This document shows positions 1 through 6,014 of a stretch of DNA of 6,294 nucleotides, in pieces. Each line of letters starts with the position of its first letter. Position 1 is the first letter of the stretch. Location: positions 1-6,294 of the forward strand of contig JAESRD010000075.1 in NCBI GenBank assembly GCA_016764835.1. Reading direction: 5' to 3'. This stretch comes from Paracoccaceae bacterium. Its GTDB lineage: Bacteria > Pseudomonadota > Alphaproteobacteria > Rhodobacterales > Rhodobacteraceae. A program made the translations under genes and the position numbers. Under the pieces are notes generated by a model. It ran no database searches and was not told the origin of the DNA. It saw only the letters and a list, made by a program, of their open reading frames with translations.

Positions 1-434
1 CGCTGACGCTGCCCCCCCGAAAGCGCGCCGGGCTTGCGCTTAAGCAGCGGCTCGATTTGCAGCACTTCTGCTGCGCGGTCGATCCGCTTCTTGATCTCGG
101 CTTTCGGCATTTTGGCGTTTTTTAGGCCAAAGGAGAGGTTCCCCTCAACGGTCATCTGCGGGTAGAGCGCATAGCTTTGGAACACCATGCCAATGCCGCG
201 GTCAGCAGGCTCGGCCCAAGTGACGTTTTCACCGTTGATAAAGATCTGGCCGCTGGTGACCTCTAGCAACCCGGCAATGCAATTAAGCAAGGTTGACTTG
301 CCGCAACCTGACGAGCCAAGCAGCACGATGAACTCACCAACGCCAATGTCGAGGCTCAGGTTACGCAGCACTTTGACCGAGCCAAAGTTTAGATCGAGGT
401 TCTTGATCTGTACGGAATATTTTGGAGTACTCAT
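1..434 (-). CDS. Sugar ABC transporter ATP-binding protein, MalK/UgpC type (C-terminal part outside window)
   Basis: This is the cytoplasmic ATPase subunit that powers the sugar importer encoded immediately upstream. Only the first 144 codons are visible; the gene runs off the left edge. The reading frame gives a Walker A motif GSSGCGKST at residues 40-48, a Q-loop glutamine at 86 inside [13 protein letters not shown], and the ABC signature LSGGQ at 138-142, right at the edge. The YALYP-MTV-N-FGL pattern is typical of the MalK/UgpC (CUT1) subfamily. Walker B, the H-loop and the usual C-terminal regulatory (TOBE/MRP) domain would lie outside. The ATG at 434 is preceded by AAAGG about 8 bases upstream, and the upstream permease stop is only 4 bases away, so the two are co-transcribed and probably translationally coupled. 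Family assignment is firm; substrate is not deducible, since such ATPases can serve several importers. Confidence 0.95.
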   Translation of the reverse strand, partial: MSTPKYSVQIKNLDLNFGSVKVLRNLSLDIGVGEFIVLLGSSGCGKSTLLNCIAGLLEVTSGQIFINGENVTWAEPADRGIGMVFQSYALYPQMTVEGNLSFGLKNAKMPKAEIKKRIDRAAEVLQIEPLLKRKPGALSGGQRQ

Positions 435-438
435 TGGT

Positions 439-1419
439 TCAGCCTTTCACAGCGCCGGCAGCAATGCCGCGCACGAATAGTTTTCCGCTAACAAAGTAGA
501 TGACGAGGGGGACAAGGCCGGTGAGCAGCGTGGCTGCCATATTGACATTGTATTCCTTCACCCCTTGGACCGAGTTGACGATATTGTTCAGCTGAACCGT
601 CATCGGGTAGATTGCTGGCTTGGTATAGACCACGCCAAACAAGAAGTCGTTCCAGATCCCTGTAACCTGCAAGATCATGGCCACCACAAAAATCGGCAGT
701 GACATGGGCATCATGATCCGTATGAAGATTGCCCAGAAACCGGCGCCATCAATGCGGGCAGCTTTGAACAATTCTTCAGGGATGGAGGCAAAGTAGTTGC
801 GAAACAGCAGTGTCAGGATCGGCATGCCGAAGATCGTATGCACGATCACCAGCCCCGACAGCGAGCCCATCAGCCGGATACGGCCAAAGGGTTCAAAGCC
901 AAACAGCTCAAGCAACGGGTTAAAGAAGCCGAAGATTGGTGTCAGGAAGTTGCCGCTTTCGCGCAGCAGGATCACGATTGGGTAGAGCATAACCTGATAG
1001 GGGATGAACGCGCCGAGGATCAGCACGGTGAAGAAGAAGTCAGCGCCCTTGAACCGCCAGAATGACAAGGCATAGCCATTGACCGAGGCCACGGCGATCG
1101 AGATCGTCACCGAGGGGATCAGGATGCGGACTGAGTTCCAGAAGCCGCGCGAGAGGCCATCACAGTTGATGCCAGTACAGGCTTCTGACCAGGCTTTGAC
1201 CCATGGCTCAAAGGTCACTTCGATTGGAGGGGAGAAGATATTGCCGAGCCGGATTTCGGGCATGCCCTTGAGCGAGGTCACGATCATGACATAGAGCGGC
1301 AGCGCGTAGTAGAAAACCACCACGGCCAGCGTACTATAAAGCATGATATTGGTGCGTGAAAAACGTTTCTTCGGCTTTGGCCCGCTGGGGCCATCAAGTT
1401 GAACAGATGTATCAGCCAT
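439..1419 (-). CDS. Carbohydrate ABC transporter permease, MalG type
   Basis: Inner-membrane permease of 326 residues forming half of the translocation channel with the MalF-type partner encoded just upstream. Hydrophobic segments that look membrane-spanning lie near residues 26-49, 97-120, 128-151, 183-206, 240-262 and 295-312. The cytoplasmic EAA loop that docks on the ATPase is clear at about 215-241 ([18 protein letters not shown]). The C-terminal [12 protein letters not shown] is characteristic of MalG-like (BPD_transp_1, CUT1) permeases. A long stretch at about 152-183 between the third and fourth segments ([22 protein letters not shown]) and a cysteine pair at 81 and 86 in the first predicted periplasmic loop are less usual. 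The start overlaps the end of the upstream permease gene by 8 bases (ATGGCTGA); the upstream SD is weak (GGGAA), so coupling by re-initiation is likely. Confidence 0.95.
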   Translation of the reverse strand: MADTSVQLDGPSGPKPKKRFSRTNIMLYSTLAVVVFYYALPLYVMIVTSLKGMPEIRLGNIFSPPIEVTFEPWVKAWSEACTGINCDGLSRGFWNSVRILIPSVTISIAVASVNGYALSFWRFKGADFFFTVLILGAFIPYQVMLYPIVILLRESGNFLTPIFGFFNPLLELFGFEPFGRIRLMGSLSGLVIVHTIFGMPILTLLFRNYFASIPEELFKAARIDGAGFWAIFIRIMMPMSLPIFVVAMILQVTGIWNDFLFGVVYTKPAIYPMTVQLNNIVNSVQGVKEYNVNMAATLLTGLVPLVIYFVSGKLFVRGIAAGAVKG

Positions 1420-2338
1420 TTTTCTTTTTCCCGAATGTCAAAAGGGCGAATGGGATCAAAATGATCAGCACTGTGCACAACATCATAGTTGATGCGGCGA
1501 GGCCCTGAGCCAAATTCTGGCCTTGGAACATTTTGTCATAGACGTATTTCGCGGGCACTTCCGAGGCGATGCCCGGCCCCCCCGAGGTTTGCGCCACCAC
1601 AAGGTCGTAGAGTTTTATGATCCCCGCTCCAATCAGCACGAATATGGTGCCAAACACGGGCCGCATCATTGGGATGATCACGACTATGTAGGTTTTCCAG
1701 GTGGGAATGCCGTCGATACGGGTAGCTTTCCAGATGTCTTCATCTATGCCGCGCAAGCCGGCGAGCATGATGATCATGATAAAGCCCGAGCCTTGCCAAA
1801 CACCGGCGATCAAGATGCCGTAGATGACGATGTCGGGGTTATAGAGCGGGTCAAATTCGAAGCTTTCCCAGCCCCAGTCATTAATGATCTTCTGAATGCC
1901 GAAATCGGGGTTCAGGATCCATTGCCATGCGAGGCCTGTGACGATGAAGCTCAATGCGAATGGGTAGAGGATGATCGAGCGGATCGTGTTCTCAAACCTG
2001 ATTTTGCGGTCAAGCAATGTGGCGAGAAAGAAGCCGATGACCAGCGACAGCACCAGCGAGCAGATGCCGTAGATTGCAAGGTTTTCGATGGAGATGATCC
2101 ACCGGTTTTGCGACCATAGACGCTCATACTGGGCAAGGCTCAGCTCGTCCCAGACGAATTTTGGGAGCAGTCTCGAATTGGTGAAAGAATAAACAACTGT
2201 CCAAACTGTACAGCCAATGAAGATTACCATCGCCGTGAGAACCATCGGAATGGAGGCGATTTTAGAACTGATATTTCTGAAAAGGTGCGACGGGCGTTTA
2301 ACTGTTACCTGCGCATCACTTGGATTGGTTGCTGACAT
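1412..2338 (-). CDS. Carbohydrate ABC transporter permease, MalF type
   Basis: Inner-membrane permease, 308 residues from the chosen start. Probable membrane segments lie near residues 30-51, 86-108, 121-142, 169-193, 218-241 and 276-301. The EAA loop is at about 200-226 (EDIWKATRIDGIPTWKTY), with the Gly of IDG in the conserved place. The motif TSGGPG at 251-256, ahead of the last membrane segment, is common in MalF/UgpA-type CUT1 permeases. I chose the ATG at 2338 (protein begins MSATNPSDAQ) because GGGGGA lies 4 bases upstream. An in-frame ATG at 2359 would add seven residues (MAFPGDS) but has no purine-rich site before it. It is the first gene after the hairpin that follows the binding-protein gene, so it is probably expressed by read-through at a lower level than that gene. 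Together with its neighbour it makes the heterodimeric channel. Confidence 0.93.
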   Translation of the reverse strand: MSATNPSDAQVTVKRPSHLFRNISSKIASIPMVLTAMVIFIGCTVWTVVYSFTNSRLLPKFVWDELSLAQYERLWSQNRWIISIENLAIYGICSLVLSLVIGFFLATLLDRKIRFENTIRSIILYPFALSFIVTGLAWQWILNPDFGIQKIINDWGWESFEFDPLYNPDIVIYGILIAGVWQGSGFIMIIMLAGLRGIDEDIWKATRIDGIPTWKTYIVVIIPMMRPVFGTIFVLIGAGIIKLYDLVVAQTSGGPGIASEVPAKYVYDKMFQGQNLAQGLAASTMMLCTVLIILIPFALLTFGKKKNG

Positions 2339-2342
2339 GCTG

Positions 2343-2348
2343 TCCCCC
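2343..2348 (-). promoter_or_regulatory. Ribosome binding site deciding the MalF-type permease start
   Basis: GGGGGA on the minus strand, 4 bases before the ATG at 2338. The alternative upstream ATG at 2359 is preceded only by ATTTCCCGTTC, which has no Shine-Dalgarno character. The spacing is short and the match is imperfect, so this is supportive rather than decisive. Confidence 0.5.
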
Positions 2349-2374
2349 GGAAAGGCCATGAACGGGAAATGCGC

Positions 2375-2391
2375 TACACTCTTAAAGTGTA
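2375..2391 (-). repeat. Short inverted repeat between the terminator and the permease genes
   Basis: On the minus strand this reads TACACTTTAAGAGTGTA: a 6-bp stem (TACACT/AGTGTA) around a 5-base loop, 5 bases past the end of the T-tract of the hairpin that follows the binding-protein gene. As RNA it would form a modest second hairpin in the leader of the permease message, where it could protect a processed 5' end. As DNA it is a 17-base near-palindrome and could be a protein site. It lacks the central CG of the two operators in the control region, so it is not an obvious further copy of them. Confidence 0.4.
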
Positions 2392-2395
2392 AAGC

Positions 2396-2429
2396 AAAAA
2401 AAGGCCCGGCGGGGTAAACCGCCGGACCT
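2396..2429 (-). terminator. Hairpin with T-tract after the binding-protein gene (partial terminator within the transporter operon)
   Basis: On the minus strand AGGTCCGGCGG (2429 to 2419) pairs with CCGCCGGGCCT (2412 to 2402) over 11 bp with one G-T pair. It closes a 6-base loop TTTACC and is followed by seven T (2402-2396). It starts 17 bases after the stop codon of the binding-protein gene. This is the classical intrinsic terminator layout. Because the permease and ATPase genes lie downstream in the same direction with no clear promoter of their own, it most likely acts as a leaky terminator and as a 3' stabiliser, giving high binding-protein and lower permease message. That arrangement is well known from malE-malF-type operons; its effect here is inferred. 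Confidence 0.85.
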
Positions 2430-2445
2430 CGATATCACAAGCTGA

Positions 2446-3672
2446 TTAGTCAGCGGTTGCAATGATATCGGCGTAACGTGCCTGCGCGTCAGCAGCAGGC
2501 ATGTCTGTGCCCCAGAACTCAGCCATTAGATCTTCGATCTGGCCTTGTGTGTCGGGGGAAAGTGTCTGGTTGCCATCGGGCAAGATTGCGCCCGTTGCCA
2601 AGATTGCCAGACCTTTTTGCATGCAGTCATTTGCCGAGCTCATGTCGATGTCGCCGCGCACTGGCAGCGAGCCTTTGGCAAGGTTGAATGCAACCTGAAC
2701 TTCAGGTGACAACAACAAAGCAGCCATCTCTTTTTGCGCAGCTTCGATTTCAGGATCGTCCTGAACTGGGAAGTAGAACGCATCGCCACCAGTGGAGATG
2801 ATTTCATTTACACCCAGACCTGGAAGACATGTGTAATCTACGCCTGCAACCTGACCAGCAACCTGGAATTCGCCTTGAGCCCAGTCACCCATGATCTGAC
2901 CGCCAGCTTGGCCGGTGATCACGAGGTTTGTTGCTTGGTTCCAGTCTTGGACGTTGCTATCTGCAGCGAATGCACGGGCATTTGCAGCAGCTTCAAACAC
3001 GGCCGCATATTCCGGACCAGCAGCAGCTTCAGCGTCTTTGTCGATGGTGACAGCCGACCATGCGTCGATACCAGCAATCGCGATTGCCAGAACGCCGAAT
3101 GCGCCGTTTGCTTGCCATGCTTGCTGACCCATTGCGAGTGGGATGATGCCAGCTTCTTCAAGAGCAGGAGCGGATGCTACATACTCGTCCCAGTTTGTTG
3201 GAACGTCGACGCCAGCAGTCTCGTATGCTGCATGGGAAAGCCAGATCCACTGCCAGGAGTGGATGTTGACTGGTGCGCAATAGATGCGGCCGTCAACGGT
3301 GCAGCTGTCGAGCAAGGAAGATGGGTTAACGATGTCGGCCCAACCTTCGGCTTCTGCAACATCTGTGATGTCGAGCATCAGGCCAGCTTCGATCAGCTCT
3401 TCAGCCTGACGGCCGTGGTTGAGCTGTGTGGCTGCCATAGGATCGCCACCGATGATGCGGCTAATGATGATTGGACGGGCAACGCCGCCGGAGCCAGCAA
3501 TAGCGCCATCAACCCAGTTATGACCCGACGCATTAACGGCGGCAGCAAACTGAGACACAGCAGCGGCTTCGCCGCCTGATGTCCACCAATGTGTCACTTC
3601 GAGATCAACAGCAGACGCTGCTGATGCGCTGACCATAGCGGTTACCGCGAGTAGTTTTGTTGATAGTTTCAC
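2446..3672 (-). CDS. Periplasmic sugar-binding protein of the ABC importer (CUT1/GtsA-like, SBP family 1)
   Basis: Captures the sugar in the periplasm and delivers it to the permeases. The 408-residue product starts with a signal peptide (MKLSTKLLAV, hydrophobic core, ASA) probably cut after Ala21. There is no lipobox cysteine, so the mature protein is soluble. The mature N-terminus, LEVTHWWTSGGEAAAV at 24-39, closely resembles glucose/mannose-binding proteins of the GtsA type. Aromatic residues that could stack on sugar rings are W29, W30, W140 and W142 (SWQWIWLS), and W264. Cysteines at 124, 132, 282 and 350 could form disulfides. The start is GTG at 3672, supported by AGGGAGG 8 bases upstream. 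The codons favour GCT/GCA, GGT and CGT more than the neighbours do, which fits high expression. It is the first gene of the leftward operon, under the twin operators. Glucose-like monosaccharides or glucosides are reasonable guesses for the ligand, but this is not proven. Confidence 0.94.
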   Translation of the reverse strand: MKLSTKLLAVTAMVSASAASAVDLEVTHWWTSGGEAAAVSQFAAAVNASGHNWVDGAIAGSGGVARPIIISRIIGGDPMAATQLNHGRQAEELIEAGLMLDITDVAEAEGWADIVNPSSLLDSCTVDGRIYCAPVNIHSWQWIWLSHAAYETAGVDVPTNWDEYVASAPALEEAGIIPLAMGQQAWQANGAFGVLAIAIAGIDAWSAVTIDKDAEAAAGPEYAAVFEAAANARAFAADSNVQDWNQATNLVITGQAGGQIMGDWAQGEFQVAGQVAGVDYTCLPGLGVNEIISTGGDAFYFPVQDDPEIEAAQKEMAALLLSPEVQVAFNLAKGSLPVRGDIDMSSANDCMQKGLAILATGAILPDGNQTLSPDTQGQIEDLMAEFWGTDMPAADAQARYADIIATAD

Positions 3673-3680
3673 GATTCTAT

Positions 3681-3687
3681 CCTCCCT
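3681..3687 (-). promoter_or_regulatory. Strong ribosome binding site for the binding-protein gene
   Basis: AGGGAGG on the minus strand, 8 bases before the GTG at 3672. It settles the non-ATG start, since the encoded MKLSTKLL begins a proper signal peptide at exactly this codon. Confidence 0.85.
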
Positions 3688-3690
3688 GAA

Positions 3691-3706
3691 TCTAAATCGT
3701 TGTAGA
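3691..3706. promoter_or_regulatory. LacI-family operator, start-site-proximal copy
   Basis: TCTAAATCGTTGTAGA is a near-palindrome (6 of 8 base pairs symmetric) centred on CG at 3698-3699, the hallmark of LacI-family sites. It matches the second copy at 3711-3726 in 13 of 16 positions. It lies between the predicted transcription start (about 3704) and the ribosome binding site of the binding-protein gene, where a bound repressor would block initiation or early elongation. The divergent lacI-type gene next door is the natural candidate for the binding protein. Binding is inferred. Confidence 0.72.
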
Positions 3707-3710
3707 AAGT

Positions 3711-3726
3711 TCTATAACGTTTTAGA
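3711..3726. promoter_or_regulatory. LacI-family operator, promoter-overlapping copy
   Basis: TCTATAACGTTTTAGA is symmetric in 7 of 8 base pairs and has the central AACGTT common in LacI-family operators, centred on CG at 3718-3719. It covers the -10 and most of the spacer of the leftward promoter. Its centre is 20 bp from that of the other copy, about two helical turns, so two repressor dimers would sit on the same DNA face. The better symmetry suggests it is the stronger site. Confidence 0.78.
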
Positions 3727-3738
3727 TTTGTCTGGCAA
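3711..3738 (-). promoter_or_regulatory. Candidate sigma-70 promoter of the transporter operon
   Basis: On the minus strand TTGCCA (3738-3733) is followed after 16 bases by TATAGA (3716-3711). The -35 matches TTGACA at 5 of 6 positions and the -10 matches TATAAT at 4 of 6. Transcription would start near 3704, giving a leader of about 32 bases to the GTG at 3672. Coincidence with the two operator copies strengthens the call. A divergent promoter for the repressor gene must also lie in 3727-3843; AATAAT (3741-3746) and TATTAT (3794-3799) are possible -10 boxes, but neither has a convincing -35 and I do not annotate them separately. Confidence 0.6.
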
Positions 3739-3843
3739 GAAATAATCCTGCGTTTATGTTACCGCTACCGAAACTTTTATGCTGCGCCGCAGCTATTATC
3801 GGGGCGAATGAACTGCGTTGGGCAAAAGGTACGAGCTGCGATC

Positions 3844-4905
3844 ATGGCTAAATCTAAAGAAAACACAAACAAATCGCCCGAAAATAAGGCCGCTTCCCCG
3901 GTAAACCGGCGGGTATCGGGCAAGCCGACACTCAAGACGATTTCAGAAATCAGCGGTTTGGCTGTCCCTACGGTAAGCCGCGCGTTGAATGATGCGCCCG
4001 ATATTGGCGCCGAAACCAAGAAGCGTGTGCGCCGAATCGCTGACGAGATCGGTTACGTGCCGAATCGGGCTGGTGTGCGGCTGCGCACGGGGCGAACCAA
4101 TGTTATCAGCTTGGTTCTGTCGACCGAGCAAGAAATGATGAACCATACGGCGCGTCTGATTGCCTCAATCGCCGGTGGGCTGCGGTCAACGCCTTATCAT
4201 CTGATCGTCACGCCTTACTTTCCGTCTGAAAACCCGATGAAACCGATCCGCTATCTTGTTGAGACGAATTCGGCCGATGCGGTGATCTTTAACCAGATTC
4301 TGCCAGATGACCCTCGGGTAGAATATCTGATGGAGCGCGGGTTTCCTTTTGCCGCCCATGGCCGCACGATCTGGGAAAAGAAACATGCGTGGTATGATTT
4401 CGACAATCATGCTTTTGCCTCGATCGGGGTGAACCGTATGGCCAGCCGGGGGCGGCGTAAGATATTGGTGATCGCGCCGCCGACCGAACAGAACTATGCC
4501 AAACATATTATTGCCGGGGTTTACGACGCGGCGGCGGACAGCAACGTTGAAGTCATATTGACTGAGGCGATCACCAGCGACTCGTTGCATGAAGCCGTCA
4601 TGGCTTATGTAACTAACCTGCTTAACCGAGACCCGTCGATTGACGGTATTTTATGTGCCTCGCCCTCGGCAACTATGGCGGCTGTGGCCGGGCTGGAGGC
4701 CGCTGGCCGGGTTGTGGGCCAGGACATTGATGTGTTTGCCAAAGAGGCGATCCCGTTTTTGCAATTGTTCCGGCCCAAGATTATTGCCATGCAAGAAGAT
4801 GTGCGCAAAGCGGGCGAGTTTCTGGCCCGCGCGGCGATACAGGCTATCAAGCAACCCGATGCGGCACCAATGCAGGGGCTGGACGTGCCGCTTGATGAAG
4901 AATAG
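3844..4905 (+). CDS. LacI-family transcriptional repressor, local regulator of the sugar locus
   Basis: A 353-residue DNA-binding regulator, expected to act as a dimer and to be released by a sugar or sugar-metabolite inducer. The helix-turn-helix is at about residues 30-49 (LKTISEISGLAVPTVSRALN), followed by the typical TKKRVRRIADEIGYVPNRAG and a hinge at 73-84 (LRTGRT). The rest, from about 86, is a periplasmic-binding-protein-like effector domain; YDFDN and SIDGILCAS fit the positions of its usual ligand-pocket elements. Residues 1-26 form an unusual lysine/asparagine-rich polar tail before the helix-turn-helix. I prefer ATG 3844 (MAKSKENTNK); an in-frame ATG at 3808 would add 12 unconvincing residues (MNCVGQKVRAAI), and neither start has a strong ribosome binding site. 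The gene diverges from the importer operon across the twin operators and is followed 53 bases later by the epimerase gene. It very likely controls both directions; autoregulation is an inference. Confidence 0.93.
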   Translation: MAKSKENTNKSPENKAASPVNRRVSGKPTLKTISEISGLAVPTVSRALNDAPDIGAETKKRVRRIADEIGYVPNRAGVRLRTGRTNVISLVLSTEQEMMNHTARLIASIAGGLRSTPYHLIVTPYFPSENPMKPIRYLVETNSADAVIFNQILPDDPRVEYLMERGFPFAAHGRTIWEKKHAWYDFDNHAFASIGVNRMASRGRRKILVIAPPTEQNYAKHIIAGVYDAAADSNVEVILTEAITSDSLHEAVMAYVTNLLNRDPSIDGILCASPSATMAAVAGLEAAGRVVGQDIDVFAKEAIPFLQLFRPKIIAMQEDVRKAGEFLARAAIQAIKQPDAAPMQGLDVPLDEE

Positions 4906-4958
4906 CGCCGCTGAAGCGTTGAACAGAAAAACAAATATACGAGTTCTAAGGAGAGACC

Positions 4959-6014
4959 ATGAATAGTCAGATAAAAGGACCCGCGCTGTTTCTGGCGCAG
5001 TTTGGCGGTGATGAAGCCCCGTTCAACAGTCTTGAAGGTATTACCAAATGGGCGGCAGACCTTGGCTATAAGGGCGTGCAGATCCCGACCTTTGATGCGC
5101 GCTTGTTCGACCTTGATAAAGCCGCTGAGAGCCAGACTTATTGCGACGACGTGTTGGGTATCTGCGCCGATGCCGGTGTTGAGATTACTGAGCTGAGCAC
5201 GCATTTGCAGGGTCAGCTTGTGGCCGTTAACCCGGCCTATGACACCGCGTTTGACGCTTTCGCGCCCGCAGCTGTGCATGGCAACCCCAAAGCCCGCCAA
5301 GAATGGGCCGTGGAGCAGATGAAAAAGGCGGCCATCGCTTCTGAGCGGCTGGGCCTGAGCCATGTTGTGTCCTTCACTGGTAGCCTCGCCTTTCCGTTTC
5401 TCTACCCTTGGCCACAGCGCCCTGATGGGCTGATAGAGGAAACTTTTGCCGAGCTGGGTCGCCGTTGGCGGCCGATCCTCGACCATTATGCCGATCACGG
5501 CCAAGACATTGGCTTTGAGGTCCATCCCGGCGAAGACGTGTTTGACGGGGCGACTTGGGAGATGTTTCTCGATGCTGTTGGCGGCCATGTCGCGGCAATG
5601 ATCTGCTATGATCCGTCGCATTTCGTGCTGCAACAGCTCGACTATCTGGCCTTCATTGATCTCTATCATGACCGGATCTGCGCGTTTCACGTCAAAGACG
5701 CCGAGTTTAACCCTGATGGTCGCCAGGGGGTTTATTCAGGCTATCAAAACTGGGCTGACCGGGCCGGTCGTTTCCGCTCGCTTGGTGACGGTCATGTCGA
5801 TTTCACCGGCATCTTTAGCAAGCTGACCCAGTATGGCTATGACAGCTGGGCCGTGCTCGAATGGGAATGTTGCGTCAAATCAGCCGCACAAGGGGCGGCC
5901 GAGGGCGCGCCGTTTATCGCCAGCCATTTGATCGAAGTGCCAAAGACCGCGTTTGATGATTTCGCCGGCGGCGAGCGCGATGATGCTGCAATCAAAAGGA
6001 TGCTCGGACTGTGA
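4959..6014 (+). CDS. Sugar isomerase/epimerase, xylose-isomerase-like TIM-barrel family
   Basis: Cytoplasmic enzyme of 351 residues of the AP-endonuclease-2/xylose-isomerase-like barrel superfamily (IolE, YcjR and relatives), which isomerise, epimerise or eliminate on keto-sugars with a divalent metal. The pattern of likely metal ligands is visible: E187 in GFEVHPGED, D218 in CYDPSH, H244 in FHVKD, and E301 or E303 in VLEWE. H189, H221 and K246 are probably also in the active site. A barrel beta-strand start is seen at 35-43 (LGYKGVQIP). Start ATG 4959 has AAGGAG five bases upstream. The gene follows the repressor and overlaps the oxidoreductase gene by four bases (GTGA), so the two enzymes are probably made together and act in one pathway. 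Despite the common label sugar phosphate isomerase, nothing here shows that the substrate is phosphorylated. Family is secure; reaction is open. Confidence 0.92.
   Translation: MNSQIKGPALFLAQFGGDEAPFNSLEGITKWAADLGYKGVQIPTFDARLFDLDKAAESQTYCDDVLGICADAGVEITELSTHLQGQLVAVNPAYDTAFDAFAPAAVHGNPKARQEWAVEQMKKAAIASERLGLSHVVSFTGSLAFPFLYPWPQRPDGLIEETFAELGRRWRPILDHYADHGQDIGFEVHPGEDVFDGATWEMFLDAVGGHVAAMICYDPSHFVLQQLDYLAFIDLYHDRICAFHVKDAEFNPDGRQGVYSGYQNWADRAGRFRSLGDGHVDFTGIFSKLTQYGYDSWAVLEWECCVKSAAQGAAEGAPFIASHLIEVPKTAFDDFAGGERDDAAIKRMLGL

Noticed and set aside
1523..2119. Plus-strand open frame (198 codons) opposite the MalF-type permease
   Set aside because: The His/Asp-rich composition is the usual antisense reading of membrane-protein codons, and no ribosome binding site precedes it.
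2339..2359. Seven-codon N-terminal extension of the MalF-type permease (ATG at 2359)
   Set aside because: There is no Shine-Dalgarno before it, whereas the ATG at 2338 has GGGGGA upstream.
2734..3579. Long plus-strand open frame (281 codons) inside the binding-protein gene
   Set aside because: It is antisense to a gene with clear signal peptide and family motifs. The product is cysteine-rich with no recognisable domain, and the open frame follows from the codon bias of the real gene.
3781..3793. Small palindrome GCTGCGCCGCAGC upstream of the repressor gene
   Set aside because: The 5-bp stem with a 3-base loop has no T-tract and no second copy; too short to support a terminator or operator.
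3808..3843. Upstream in-frame ATG extending the repressor by 12 residues
   Set aside because: The added MNCVGQKVRAAI is unlike any LacI-family N-terminus, and a possible -10 (TATTAT at 3794-3799) would put the transcript start almost on this codon. It is kept only as an alternative.
4910..4925. Possible third operator GCTGAAGCGTTGAACA between the repressor and epimerase genes
   Set aside because: It has a central CG and 11 of 16 matches to the twin-operator consensus, but symmetry is poor and no promoter is evident; it could be chance.
4605..5690. Long minus-strand open frame (361 codons) across the repressor and epimerase genes
   Set aside because: It spans two well-supported opposite genes and their gap, has no plausible start signal, and its translation resembles no family I know.
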